From Costus lasius (lineage: Eukaryota > Streptophyta > Magnoliopsida > Zingiberales > Costaceae): 64,000 nucleotides of DNA. The position numbers and the translations under genes are program-made. Location of the stretch: positions 54,329,949-54,393,948 of the forward strand of contig CM050449.1 of NCBI GenBank assembly GCA_027563935.2, given 5' to 3'. Below, piece by piece: positions 1 to 11,322 of this stretch (positions are counted from its first letter, which is position 1; every line of letters starts with the position of its first letter). Under the pieces are notes generated by a model. That model ran no database searches. It saw only the letters and a program-made list of their open reading frames with translations, and had not been told where the DNA came from.

Positions 1-973
1 AATACCCAGAACTGAATGGTAGAGGAGGTATCAGTGGGTGGCCCCCGTCTTGTTAGGACGTGGCACTCTGGCCTCCAATACCCAGAACAGAACAGAAATA
101 GTGTCTCACGGGTCGTAGTAGACTATCAGCACCATTACAGCGCCACAGAAGGAGGGTAAGGACACGGAAGAGTGCTACACTAGGGCATAATTTTACAGAA
201 CAGATTGTACAAAAACAGAGGAGTAGGACCAACCACTACTTAATTCTTACATTATGCCCAAAGTCTAACAAACCAGAAAATGGCACACCCTAATATCCAG
301 TCCTTAAACACAGAACAGAAATTATATGAGTGAATTCCTTACAACTAACCTTAATTCATGTCAAACCATTCTATGTTCTCACAAATGTTTTAACACATTC
401 AAGGTTTTCAGAAAATTCATAACACATAAACAGAACAGGAAATATCCACATAACAAACAATTAAATACAGAACAGAAATTATTCATATAACAAACATTTA
501 AACACAGAACAGAAATTATTCATGAAATAATCTCCTCAAAATTCCTAAAACCGTGAGCTATAAAATTACTGTAAGGGGCGCCACTTTCAGAACCTTAACA
601 GAACGTACAAATTTCATGTAAATAATTTCAGTCCCCCACTACAGATAATTTTAATTACACGTTCGTGAAGAAAATTGACAAAAGCCCCAAAATTGGCTCG
701 AACCATGATTTTCGAAAATTCCTAAGTTCTTAGTTAAATCCCCAATTTTGTTTTATCTAAAATTTTTCATCAAGCAAATAAATTTTAGAAGAACTACAGA
801 CCACAATTTAAGAGATTAAACCATACAGGATAAATTTTTCTCACAAGGGAATATTCGTCTAACCAAAACATAGCAGATTTATATTGTCAGATTGCAACAT
901 ATATTTTTGGTCCAATTTCGAACCAAAGCTAGTCAATATTGTATTCAAAATGAAGCTCTCTGAATCTAGTTTC

Positions 974-1548
974 TAATAAAACTGGTTTCACAAGATTTCG
1001 AATTGTAGGCAGGAAGATATAAGGGTTCGAACATAGGATGGTCAGAATTTCAGATTTCAAGAAAACAGATTCATATATCAGAATTGCAACATATATTTCA
1101 GATCCAATAACTAATCGAAAATAGGCGTTATGGGAGTCAAAATGAAGCTCTTCAAGCCTACGGTCTAATAAAACTGGTTTCACAAGATTTCGAATTGTAG
1201 GCAGGAAGATATAAGGGTTCGAACATAGGATGGTCAGAATTTCAGATTTCAAGAAAACAGATTCATATATCAGAATTGCAACATATATTTCAGATCCAAT
1301 AACTAATCGAAAATAGGCTTTATGGGAGTCAAATGAAGCTCTTCAAGCCTACGGTCTAATAAAACTGGTTTGACAAGATTTCGAGCTATACCTAGGGAGA
1401 TATGATGGTTCGAACACATAAAGGTCGAAATCCAGATTTTCAGAAAACTGATTTTGTACAGCTAGATTGCAATACAGATTGAAATACGAATACAGCTCTG
1501 ATATGGTCGATATTACATAAAATTCAAAGCTGAGCGAATCTAGTTTCA
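974..1548. repeat. Tandem repeat of about 192 bp inside LTR F
   Basis: The word 'taataaaactggttt' recurs at 974, 1166 and 1357. The first two units (192 and 191 bp) are nearly identical and the third is diverged; weaker copies are visible before 974 and after 1548. The 107-residue open frame on the minus strand here exists only because the unit is duplicated without stops. Probably a U3 or leader expansion within the LTR. Confidence 0.85.
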
Positions 1549-2157
1549 TACAAAATTTGTTTCGTGTGATTTGGATCTATATGTCATGAGATATTGGGGT
1601 TAAAGCGCAGTAAGGTCAGATTGGCGACCACAATTTTCAGCAGGACAAAATTTCTGAATCATCATGCATATTCAGATCCGACCTATAGAATAGAAAAAAA
1701 ACACAGGATCTACTTGCAGATTTTTGGTTCATACAGATAATCATTGCAAATAGGATTAGACTCCTTAGGATCGAATTACTCACCAGAAAAAAAATCGCCC
1801 ACAGAGAAAACGCCAAAACAGAGGATCAGGGATCTCCAGAAAGTTCGTCCACCACCAGTCTGCCACCACCAGCGTCAGAAATTTGCAGGAGGCGCCAAGC
1901 ACAGTGAGGGGTGACAACACAGGCGGCTAGGGCAAGAAACAAACCAAAAATCGTGAGGGAGAGGAGCTCTCACGAATTTTTCCCTTTTTTTTTTTTTCCA
2001 CTCCAAACGGATCCAAGATCCAATAACCCAATTAACTTAAGTGGAAATCGGCTTTAATGGGCTTACCTGGGCTTAACCACCATGCGCCACTCCAATAACA
2101 TCAGAAATATGCGCCATCACGGTGGAAGAATTCCAGAAGCAAAGAATCAAGGTTGAG

Positions 2158-2168
2158 GGTTCAAATCC
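2158..2168 (+). promoter_or_regulatory. B-box-like Pol III motif in LTR F
   Basis: GGTTCAAATCC fits the tRNA B-box consensus GGTTCRANNCC and sits in a short T-arm-like context (gttgag/ccccaac). The position, about 140 bp from the TTACA end of the LTR, matches the B box in K's LTRs. No good A box is seen upstream here, so it may be a relic. Confidence 0.4.
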
Positions 2169-2303
2169 CCAACCAAAATAATTATTTTTGCCCTGTAGGA
2201 AAATTCCTACACTTAGGTAAAAATCCCTAAATTTTAACCGATAAAAATACAGAAACTGAATTTCTAACCTTAAATCATAATTCAGAAAATCAAGGGCGTT
2301 ACA

Positions 2304-3106
2304 GCAGTGCTGACCCATGGTCATCACAAGCAGTGAGTGGCACTAGCAGTGCATCACTACTACCCAAGTCATCGGAATGGATATCGACATCGACATCCCC
2401 ATCATCGCAACCAAGTACAGATGCATTACAGTCTCTTTGCCGAATTGATATCTGATAGGTCAAGTGTGTCACCACTTGTTTCCATCCAACCTCATGGCTA
2501 TGACTAAATCAGGTCTAACCTGGGTATGGCCATACACTTTCAGTCATAGAACCATAGAGGAGCTCCATGGATATCAAGCTTCCCTTAGGAAGGGGCAAAT
2601 CCTATGTCTGTGCATTGACCTTCTCAAATGGGTCGTGACATGCCCAATGACAACCGTTATTACCTCCCAACTACGGCAAGGCGTTAGGTTGTATCAAAGC
2701 ATATCCCTAACCACATAGAATGGCCAATGACCTCAAGTCAAGGGATCAATTCATCTCCTCTCACTTGTGAGGATAACTCGTGACACCAAGTTAGTGCCTC
2801 ACAGTGTGTCAGTCCAGTATATCTACCACTGATATACTCATATGCCTGCGTTAGCACCCCGTGCCTAACTAGCCCATATACCAGTCTTACAAGTACCATA
2901 GCTGTCCCATATCCACTAAGGTACATTAACTAGGGACAATAGTTTGAGCACAGATCCAATCTGTCTCTAGGGACATTATCTTATAAGTACATGTTCGCAG
3001 ATGTAAACAAATAATGATAACGACAATGCCAGTATGATATAAATATCAATGTCAAGTAGTACAAGTAACGGACCAGAATTAGGTCCTTAGGGCATATACA
3101 CCAACA
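2304..3106 (-). mobile_element. D5: copia (Angela-like) LTR fragment
   Basis: This is the reverse complement of the first part of the D-family LTR. It ends at 3106 with '...catatacaccaaca', the complement of the LTR start TGTTGGTGTATATGCCC seen at 57621. Internal blocks such as the complement of 'ggtgctaacgcaagcatatg' match D1's 3' LTR. The inner end is cut at 2303 by F. No coding sequence. It appears to have inserted immediately downstream of the TATA box of D4. Confidence 0.85.
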
Positions 3107-4410
3107 GGTTTATATACCCATGAATAGGTGCACCTCTTCACTAGTGAAGAGGCACACCTCTTCATGAATAGACACACCTCTTCAAGAGGTAAAACCCATT
3201 TCGCCCACTCCAAGTGCCATGCGCCCAAGTACATTCAGCCACTCCAAGTGAGAAGCTCCAAGCTTCTCACCTTAAGAAGATGTCCAACTTGGATTTGTCC
3301 ACCTCAAGGAAATGCGCCAAGCTCACTCCAAGTAGCTTGCGCCATTCCATTTGGCCCATTGGCCCACATGGCTTATTGAGCCCATTTGGCCTATTAGCCC
3401 AACTTGGTCTGTTGGGCCCATTTGGCCTACTAGGCCCAAAAATAAGTTAGCTCCAAATGATTCCTTTCATCTCATCTAGCACAGTGGTGCTGATGGATTC
3501 TCTCAAACAGATCTGAGTTATCCAATAACTCAATCAATAGGCTACCCGATCAATACGAGAACCCGAGTTTCAAGTTGTGCGACCCTGTAGGTTCCTCAGA
3601 CGTTGGCAGTGACGAACCGAGTCATCACAAGTAGTGATTGGCACCTAGCAGTGCATCGCTGCTATCAAGTCATCGCAATGGATATCAACATCGACATCCC
3701 CATCATCGCAACAAGCTACAAACGCATTACAGTCTCTTTGCCGAACTGATATCCGATTGGACAAAGTGTGTCACCACTTTATTTTCACCCAATCTCATGG
3801 TCATGACTAAATTAGGCTTTCACCTGGGTGTGGCCATACACTCTCAGTCATGCAACCATAGGGGGGTCCCATGGATATCAAGCTTCCCGCAGGAAGAGGC
3901 AAATCCTATGTCTGTCCATTGATCTTCTCATATGGGTCATGACATACCCAATGACAACCGTTATGACCTCCCTGCTACGGCGAGGCGTTAGGTTGTATCA
4001 AAGCATGTCCCTAACCATATAGAAGAGTCAATGACCTCAAGTCGAGAGATCAATGCATGTCCTGTCACTTGTGAGCTTAACTCATGACACCAAGTTAAAG
4101 CCTCACAGCGGGTCGGTCCAGTATATCCACCACTGATATACCCATATGCCTGCGTTAGCACCCCGTGCGTAACCAGCCTATATACCAGTCTCACATGTAC
4201 TAAAGCTGTCCCCTATCCACTTAGGTACTCGACTAGGGACACACCGTTTGAGCATAGATACAATATGTCTCCAAGGACATTATTATCCATGTACATAATC
4301 ACAGATGTAAACATAGCATAATAACGACAATGCCAGAATGATATATTAAATATCAATGTCAAGTAGTACAAGATGGACCAACAACGGGTCCAAGGGCATA
4401 TACACCAACA
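3107..4410 (-). mobile_element. D4: copia (Angela-like) LTR fragment
   Basis: A second minus-strand D-family LTR, ending at 4410 in the same terminal motif. It covers the 5' half of an LTR: the region with GGCCCA/TGGGCC repeats (about 3337-3447), the block around 'accctgtaggttcctcag', and the LTR start. It stops at a TATA box, where D5 enters. D4 itself interrupts chromovirus H: the H reverse-transcriptase frame begins at 4411. The 'tcttcactagtgaaga' palindrome near 3135 is local. Confidence 0.85.
3109..3116 (-). promoter_or_regulatory. TATA box of LTR D4
   Basis: Reads TATATAAA on the minus strand in the context gggTATATAAAcc. It lies about 1.3 kb from the LTR start, close to the TATA position in D1's 3' LTR (59049). 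D5 is inserted two bases downstream, separating this promoter from any body. Confidence 0.6.
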
Positions 4411-5260
4411 TACTGAACCCGCGAATGAAGTGGTAGTAAAAACCCGCAAGACCCAGGAAACTACGAATATCAAAGACAGTGCGAGGCTCGAGCTAGTGCC
4501 GGATGGCCTCGACCACAGTGGGGTCGATAGAAAGGGCCTCGTCAAAGATGATGTAGCCCAAGAAGTGGACTCGGTTGGCCATGAAGGTGCACTTCTTCGT
4601 GTTAAGGAAGAGGCGCTCCTTGCGCAGGAGGTCAAATGTAGCGCGAAGGTGGTCCAAATGATCCTCTTGGGTTCGGCTAAAAATCAAGATGTCGTCAAAG
4701 TAGACGACCAAGAATTTGCCATGTAGGGCTTGAGGACATGGCTCATAAGCCTCATGAAGGTAGACGGTGCGTTAGACAGCCCAAATGGCATTACGAGCCA
4801 CTCATAGAGACCTTCCTTGGTCTTGAATGCGGTTTTCCATTCGTCGCCGTCACGAAGGTGGACTTGGTGATATCCGCTTCGGAGGTCCAGTTTGGTAAAC
4901 TAGGATGCACAAGAGACTAGGTCCAGCATATCGTCAAGTCGCGGTATAGGGAACCTATACTTGACGGTGATCCTGTTAATGGCACGGCTATCCACGCACA
5001 TGCGCCACGAGCCATCCTTCTTGGGCATGAGCAAGGCTGGGACGGCGCAAGGACTCAAGCTCTCGCGAATGTACCCCTTTGTGAGGAGGTCATCAACTTG
5101 ACATTGCAATTCAGCATGTTCGGTTGGGTTGAGACGATGATGTGGCAGGTTGCAGAGGGGTGCTCCCGGGAGAAGGTCAATCGCGTGTTGGATCTCCCTA
5201 GCTGGGGGAAGACCAAGGGGCAAGTCCTCAAGGCTAATGTCGGAGAATTCGGAGAGGAGG
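4411..5260 (-). pseudogene. H: chromovirus reverse transcriptase, broken and truncated
   Basis: Minus-strand translation gives the start of a Ty3-gypsy RT: '[19 protein letters not shown]', '[20 protein letters not shown]', '[13 protein letters not shown]', '[17 protein letters not shown]' and the catalytic block '[12 protein letters not shown]', then 'FLGYII'. The [14 protein letters not shown] and YFDD forms fit chromoviruses of the CRM/Galadriel/Reina group (inference). An in-frame amber lies near 4902 and a frameshift near 4723, just before YFDD. The frame ends at 4411, where D4 enters near the end of the RT domain, so RNase H and integrase are missing. At 5260 the sequence is interrupted by palindrome G and resumes at 6711. 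Confidence 0.88.
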
Positions 5261-6710
5261 TGATGACACCGAAATTTATAGTAAATTTCATGCCATTTTA
5301 TATTTTTTTTTCGTGTCATATTTATTAACTTTTGCTTGTTTTTAAGCATTATTTGCTAAATATTATGGAATCTACAAAATTTCTTATTTTTCATGAATTT
5401 CAGATAAAAGTGCCATATTTTGATGGATTTTGAAGGATTTGAGCACACGAATGGATTCAGGACGTCGAAACAAAGCCGCCCGCTAATTTTCATGCAAATC
5501 AGAGCGAGTTTGAAAAATACACCCCGGGTGTAATGGATATTACGGGTGTAATGGATATTACGGGTGTAATGGATATTACGGGTGTAATTTCTGCCCAAAA
5601 ATATGGCAGTGCCGTAAACAATAACACGGGCCGTAATTTAGAGCAATTTCCAACCAAAAAATTTAGTTGATTTTATGCCACTGCCGTAGTTTATTTTATG
5701 GCCGTAATTTGCACCTGGTCGCGCGACTCTTACAGGCCCGAAACTTGCGAGTGCCATAACTTTTGATCCAGAGCTCCAAATCGAAATCTGAAAGATGTTC
5801 CGGACTCGTCTTTAAGAGAAGAAGATGCTCGAAGTATTAAGCTTGCATGAAGGAGGAGATACAATAAATCATAGTCTTAGAGTGATCAAAAAATAAAAAG
5901 AAAGGAGAAACAACGTTACAACACGGCTGTAAAATCCTTTACAACCTTAATTTGCTTCGATGAACAGCACTGTCACCGCTGTTTTATTGATTCCTCCTTC
6001 GATTGGACTCCAAACGCTCTGAAACTTCTGTGGTGTCTTCCTCTCCTCCAGGCGAAACTTCTGTGAGAAAATCATGGCCTGAGGTGCCCTCTATGCCTCT
6101 CAACGCAAGAACAAACCCTAACCACCTCTCTATTGATTGCTCCCTCGATACTAGATAAACGTTCCTCCTTCTACTTCTAGCATATTCGTCTCTTAAATAC
6201 GAGTCCGTAACATCTTTCAGATTTCAATTTGAAACTCAGGATCAAAAGTTATGGCCCTGGCAAGTTTCGGGCCCGTAAGAGTCGCGCGACCAGGTGCAAA
6301 TTACGGCTGTAAAATAAATTACGGCAGTGCCGTAAAATCAACTGAACTTCCTGGTCGAAAATTGCTATAAATTACAGCCCATGTTATTGTTTATGGCACT
6401 GCCATATTTTTGGGCCGAAATTACACCCGTAATATCCATTACACCCGCGGTGTATTTTTCAAACTCGCTCCGATTTGCATGAAAATTAGCTAGCGGCTTC
6501 GTTTCGACATCCTGAATCCATTCGTGCGCTCAAATCCTTCAAAATCCATCAATATATGGCAATTTTATCTGAAATTCATGAAAAATAAGAAATTATGAAG
6601 ATTCCGTAACATTTAGCAAATAATGCTTAAAAATAAGCAAAAGTTAATAAATATGACACGAAAAGAAATATAAAATGGCATGAAATTTACTATAAATTTC
6701 GGTGTCATCA
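5261..6710. mobile_element. G: head-to-head palindromic Athila-like LTR insertion
   Basis: Both outer ends are the same LTR start, TGATGACACCGAAATTTATA, pointing outward. The left arm (5261-5834) and the complement of the right arm (6174-6710) align along their whole length with scattered differences (about 93% by eye); the length gap is two extra 18-bp units on the left. The 339-bp spacer continues the right arm's LTR inward. The insertion is flanked by a perfect 5-bp duplication, ggagg (5256-5260 and 6711-6715). LTR relatives are C (16885) and E (60519). No coding potential. Normal integration joins a U3 and a U5 end; here both ends are U3. Confidence 0.92.
5526..5579 (+). repeat. 18-bp tandem repeat, three copies, in G left arm
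   Basis: Unit GGGTGTAATGGATATTAC, three exact copies plus a partial one. The right arm has a single copy at the equivalent place (about 6427-6448), so the expansion or loss happened after the two arms separated. Confidence 0.92.
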
Positions 6711-8790
6711 GGAGGGCAGACACCTCAACTGGAGGCGTCATGCCCACTGACGCAACAGGATCTTGCGCTTCACGAATCATGAGCGCATACATGACTTGGG
6801 ACTCATGGGCCTCGCGCACAAGTGCGGGGGCATGCATGAGGGATACTCTAGCAGGGGTGGAAGGGGTAGGTACCGATGGGGTAATCAGTCCCTTAGACGT
6901 GGACGCGCTAAGCTCCTTTGGCGGAGCCGGGATCAAGCAGATTTTCTGGTCATTGTGGTCAAACATGTAAGTGTTCGACCGGCCATAGTGGGTCACATCC
7001 CTATCGTAGTGCCAAGGACATCCTAAGAGGATGTGGGCGACATCCGTGGTCGCCACGTCACACCACACCTTCTCACGATAGGCCCGAAAAGCAATGAGAA
7101 CTTGACACCGGTGGGTGACCGGAAGACTCGACGTGTCCACCCTCGCGATGGAATAGGGCTTGGGGTGGGGTTCAAGGAGAAGACCAAAGCGTGGAATCGC
7201 GGTCCGTGAGACCACGTTCAGGCTACTACCCCCATCAATGACGATCTTACACGAGTGTCCATTACACTTGATGTAAGTCATGAATATACTAGAGCACCTC
7301 CATTCCTCGGAGGGTGGGGTGTGGAGAAGGGTGCATCGCACAACTGCAAGTGTGGGGTGACCCAACTCATCGCCACTCGTGTAGCACTCGGCCTCTACAT
7401 TGTGCTCCGTAGGCTCGCGGGCGATAGTGGCAACACGGGCAGGGGTTTTGTCCGTTGTGGCAGACTTTTTAGGGCAGTCCAGCTTCAAGCAGTTATAACA
7501 GTTGACTCGACTAGTCGGACCGACAAGTGGGGCCTTCCCCTTCTCCTCCCAAGTGGGCTGAGAAGATGGGGCATCGGGGGCTGAACGCCTAGGGGAGTGA
7601 TGGGCCGCAGGTGTAGGACGTGGGTCAGAGCGAGGCTCGTGGCGCTTGGCTCGAGAGTGGGCATGAGGAGGACCACCCAAATGAGGGCACCTGGGGGGGT
7701 CTAGACTCGCTACGCCTATTCACAGCCCTAAGGTCATGCTCGATATCGCGAGAGCGCTAGAAGGTTTGGTCGAATGTCTCTGAGCTATACGTGGGTAGGG
7801 CACGACGGATATCTGCACGGAGACCATTCCTAAACTTCGACAAAACTAACCTGGGGTCATCCAGTAAGTTGCTCCAGAGTTGTAGTGTTTCAAAGGTGAG
7901 GCGATATTCCTCGACGGTACCCGATCCTTTCTGTAGGCTACTATACTGATCAAGGAGACGCTGCCTATAGGAGGGGGGTACGTATCACTCGCGGAGGCGA
8001 TACCTCAATTCTTCCCAAGTGGTGATGGGAGGAAGGGCTTGCTGCGCATTTTGGCGCTCCACGTTTCCCAATGCAAATGCGTAGAGCCCTCGAGTAAGGT
8101 GCACACATACCTAACACGCGAGTGGGGAGGCCGGTCACTAAGGTCAAAGTAAGAGTCGACAGACACAACCCAGTCAAGGAATTGTGACGGGTTGAGACCA
8201 CCCGTAAAAGGCACGGGGGTGTTCCGAATGTAGCGACCGAAATCGTCCTCCAAGCGAGGACGCTCTACATGGTGTCGGGTTGGGGCCCTTTGCCCAGCCC
8301 AAGCATGCCCAAAGCGACCATTAGGTTGGGGCCCTTGTGCGGCCAACATGTCATCCTCATCCAAGGGTTCATCCCCATAACCGAGGTCCCCCTGGACCTC
8401 ATGAGGTCGCCGGTGACCGGACTCATCCTCGAAGACTCGCGGCCGCAGGGGCGCGGTCATCGGAGGCAACTCTCTAGTCGGTGGGGCTGGGTTTGCAGAC
8501 GGAGGTGGGTTAACCGGGTTGGAGAGCCTGTGGACCAATGGCTCATGGCGACTAGCGAGACTATGGATCCTAGCCATAATTTGCTAGAAAATCGCGCTTG
8601 TATTCCCTTCGTGGGATTCCAAGCGCGCGGACAGCGCATCCAACTTGGCGTCTACATGCGCTTCAAGCGCAGCCAAAGATTCTAAATGGGTCCTACTCCC
8701 TTCCGAGGGTGGGACCGACACTTGGGTTTCAGGGATAGTGTCTGGAAATTGGGACAACATAACTTGTGACCATGTAGTCACCATGCACAA
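6711..8790 (-). pseudogene. H: chromovirus gag and protease, decayed
   Basis: Reads leftward from about 8790. The gag N-terminus (8790-8584) has the pattern 'LAALEAHVDAKLDALSARLE', then an amber at 8584-8586. The same frame continues with a gag core near 8260-8100 ('YFDLSDRPP', 'SRVRYVCTLLEGSTHLHW'). A frameshift occurs near 8010-8030 and more stops around 7750-7990. A reduced zinc knuckle, CYNCLKLDC, lacks its histidine. The protease active site 'IVIDGGSSLNVVS' lies near 7220 and is of the DGGS type seen in CRM-like chromoviruses. After 6711 the frame would run straight into the RT part at 5260 once G is discounted. The element cannot be functional. Confidence 0.85.
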
Positions 8791-8900
8791 ACAAGGCCAA
8801 AAATGACTATGTGTAGGATGCTGAAAACACAGAAACGATACTGTAATATGCTATGCAATGGTCGGACCGTGCAAACGATAAGAATCGAACGTGCAGCTTG

Positions 8901-8912
8901 CCTCTGATACCA
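8901..8912 (-). other. H: primer-binding site, tRNA initiator-Met
   Basis: Reads TGGTATCAGAGG on the minus strand, six bases from the LTR end. It is the usual primer site of chromoviruses and many copia elements and fixes the left border of the H LTR. Confidence 0.85.
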
Positions 8913-8918
8913 AAATAA

Positions 8919-9950
8919 TGTAGAGACTATAGGAGGTTTGGTCCTCAGTGCCGTACTCTACGGTGTTTACACAATGGACAGAAATTGTGAGAGGGTCTTG
9001 AGATGAGGTAAGTCAAATCACTCAGAAAGTATAGCAAGAAATACGGGAAATCGGCGCGAATTTGTTTTGAGGCAACACTAATGCGAGAGAAATCCAACGG
9101 CACCCAAAATTACTAAAATTCACTCACTGACCTCTAGAGAAATTTTAAGCATAGCACGAAAGGGGTTTGTGAATCGCGAGGTCAGCTCGCGCGCCTATGC
9201 ACCTACAAACAATCCAACGAACAAGGAAACAGTCCATGACTCCTGCGCTCCGATGCTCGTGGGTGAGAGGGCGAAAGAAACTCAACATGGAAAGAGCATC
9301 TAGAAACAGGCGAACCTGACCCACCCAGAACGATGGGATTTACTTCTCGAAAAGTAGGAAACATGAGCAGGAAAGACTTCGAATCGAGACATCGGTCGTC
9401 GACTCTTTCAAATTCTGAAGACGCAGCTACTTCGTCTTCCACACAAGCTGGAGGCACTCTTGCTCACCAGGAGAACTCTACCTCTAAGAGAACTAAGGAA
9501 CACAACACCCAGCCTCCTCTTTTATAGAACAAGAGGGGAGGGAACAAGATAAAGCAGAAAAGACAAACAACTTTAACAACTAACTACTCCTGTAGGCCAC
9601 AAAGGTGGTCAAGCTAATAATACAAGACAAAGCAGAACAAAATTCTACGTAATATTCAATGAAGCTGGCGCATGATCTTCTAGTCTTCGTACGGATGCGG
9701 TTCGGCGGTCGGACGTGTTTGGAGCATACCGCGACAAAGCAGTAGAATTTGGATGTCGTGGGCTGGGTTACGACGGATGTGGCGCGCTCTTGGGCCGTGT
9801 TGCTAAGATGATTGCACGGCCCCTCCGGTGTTGGGCCTTCAGATGGATATCCGCCCTTGCGCTTGGGGGGAAGGGCTTCGGTGTGGATTGACAATGGGTT
9901 GATAACTCCCACGAAACGGTCCGGCGGTCAAGAAGTTCATTGAGATCACA
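8919..9950 (-). mobile_element. H: 5' LTR
   Basis: The left border is fixed by the primer site; the LTR ends TCTCTACA in element orientation. The right border is chosen at 9950, giving TGTGATCTC as the start and TGT/ACA ends. No second LTR is in the window, so this border is uncertain (9961 is an alternative). The U3 part lies right of a TATA box at 9519-9527, and the R-U5 part is GC-richer. No gene: the open frames here are short and unsupported. Confidence 0.65.
9519..9527 (-). promoter_or_regulatory. TATA box of H LTR
   Basis: CTATAAAAG on the minus strand, followed by a purine- and GC-rich stretch. The placement inside the LTR is as expected for the Pol II promoter of the H element. Confidence 0.6.
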
Positions 9951-10092
9951 GTATTTCTACCATGTTGGGCTCCTTCGGGTCCTCTATTGATGGTTCACCA
10001 TGGTACGGAGGGTTATGGACGTCGAAACAGGGTCGACGGGGTAGATTTGCAGCTTCAAGGGAAGTCACGGCCTACCCGTGGCATTTTACTCA

Positions 10093-10530
10093 GGGTGTGG
10101 CTTCCGTCGCTGGGTACCCCGCGGAACTTTCTATGGGAAATCGAACTTGTGTATGTGAAGCTGCCCCCGAATCGGGTAGTGGTCCACAGGACTCACGGGG
10201 CATGGCTTTCGTGGCTGGGTACCCCGAGGAACATTCTTTGGAAAATCTAACTTGTGCATCAGGTAGTTGTCCACAGGACTCACGGGGCGAGGTTTTCGTC
10301 GCTGGGTACCCCGAGGACCTTTTTGTGGAAAATCTGACTGTTGCACCCGGTGGTTGTCCGCAGGACTCACGAGGCGTGGTTTTCATCGCTGGGTACCCCG
10401 AGGAACTTTCTGTGGAAAATCTGACTTGTGCATGTGAAGCCGCCCCCGAATCGGGTGGTTGTCCGTAGGACTCACGGGGCGTGGCTTTCGTCGCTGGGTG
10501 CCCCGAGGAACTTTATATGGAACATTGTTT
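10093..10530. repeat. In-phase minisatellite, five copies of 105 or 87 bp
   Basis: The core 'cgctgggtaccccgaggaac' recurs with starts of 'gctggg' at 10109, 10214, 10301, 10388 and 10493, so the periods are 105, 87, 87 and 105. The two lengths differ by an 18-bp block (around 'gctgcccccgaatcggg'). Both periods are multiples of three, so the plus frame from 9962 stays open through four copies (motif VAGYPEELSVENLTC) until a TAG at 10466. I do not recognise a protein family, and there is no clear promoter or intron structure. The flanks 9951-10092 and 10531-10585 show nothing I can name. Confidence 0.85.
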
Positions 10531-11322
10531 GGGCGCCATTTGGGCCAGATTTTCCCCTTTTGTCATGCTGTCTTCTCCTGCATCACACGGGGTGCTAACG
10601 CATGCATATGAGTATATTAGTGGTGGATATACTGTACCGACCCACTGTGAGGCTCTAACTTGGTGTCATGAGTTAAGCTCACAAGTGACAGGAGATGCCT
10701 TGACCCCTTGACTTGAGGTCATTGACTATTCTAAATGGTTAGGGACATGCTTTGACACAACCTAACACCTCACCATAGTTGGGAGGTCATAATGGTTGTC
10801 ATTGGGTATGTCACGACCCATATGAGAAGATCAATGGACAGACATAGGATTTTCCCCTTTCTGCAGGATGCTTGATATCCACGGGGCCCCCCTATGGTTA
10901 CATGACTGAAAGTATATGGCCATACCCAGGTGAAAGCCTAATTTAGTCATGACCATGAGATTGGGTGAAAACAAAGTGGTGACACACTTTGTCCAATTGG
11001 ATATCAGTCTGGCAAAGAGATTGTAATGCATCAGTATCTTGTTGTGATGATGGGGATGTCGATGTTGATATCTATTCCGAAGACTTGGGTAGCAGTGATG
11101 CACTGCTAGGTGCCACTCGCTGCTTGTGATGACTTGAGTTCATCACTGCCAACATCAGAGGAACCTACAGGGTTGAACAACTTGAAACTCGAGTTCTCAT
11201 GATCGAGTAGCCTTATGACGAGTTATTGGATAACTCAAATCTTTTTGGGAGAATTCATTAGCGCCATTGTGCCTGATGAGATGGATAGGACTTATTGGAG
11301 CTAACATCATTTTTGGGCCAAA

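Larger units (their letters stand above)
1..2303 (-). mobile_element. F: Tekay-like chromovirus LTR, cut by window edge
   Basis: No gene is present. The text resembles the LTRs at 20756-23425 and 28253-30923: both have the 'ggtggcccccg...gacgtggcac' block (here near 38-66), AT-rich flanks and a terminal TTACA. Here the end is 'gcgttaca' at 2303, and the following bases 2304-2308 (gcagt) are a candidate target duplication. The outer end lies left of the window, so a solo LTR and a terminal LTR of a longer element cannot be told apart. By analogy with K the parent element would read on the minus strand. The host is copia LTR D5, since the matching D4 copy runs unbroken through the same point. 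Family assignment is by resemblance only. Confidence 0.75.

Noticed and set aside
2304..4410. D5 and D4 as the two LTRs of one copia element
   Set aside because: They are adjacent, cover overlapping 5' portions of the LTR, and no internal region, primer site or polypurine tract lies between them.
6613..7680. 355-codon minus-strand frame spanning H and G as a single gene
   Set aside because: Its last 33 codons come from the palindromic LTR insertion; the frame crosses the 6710/6711 junction by chance.
9962..10468. Minisatellite frame as a host repeat-protein gene
   Set aside because: No recognisable domain, no promoter or splice structure, and a stop before the fifth copy; annotated as a repeat.
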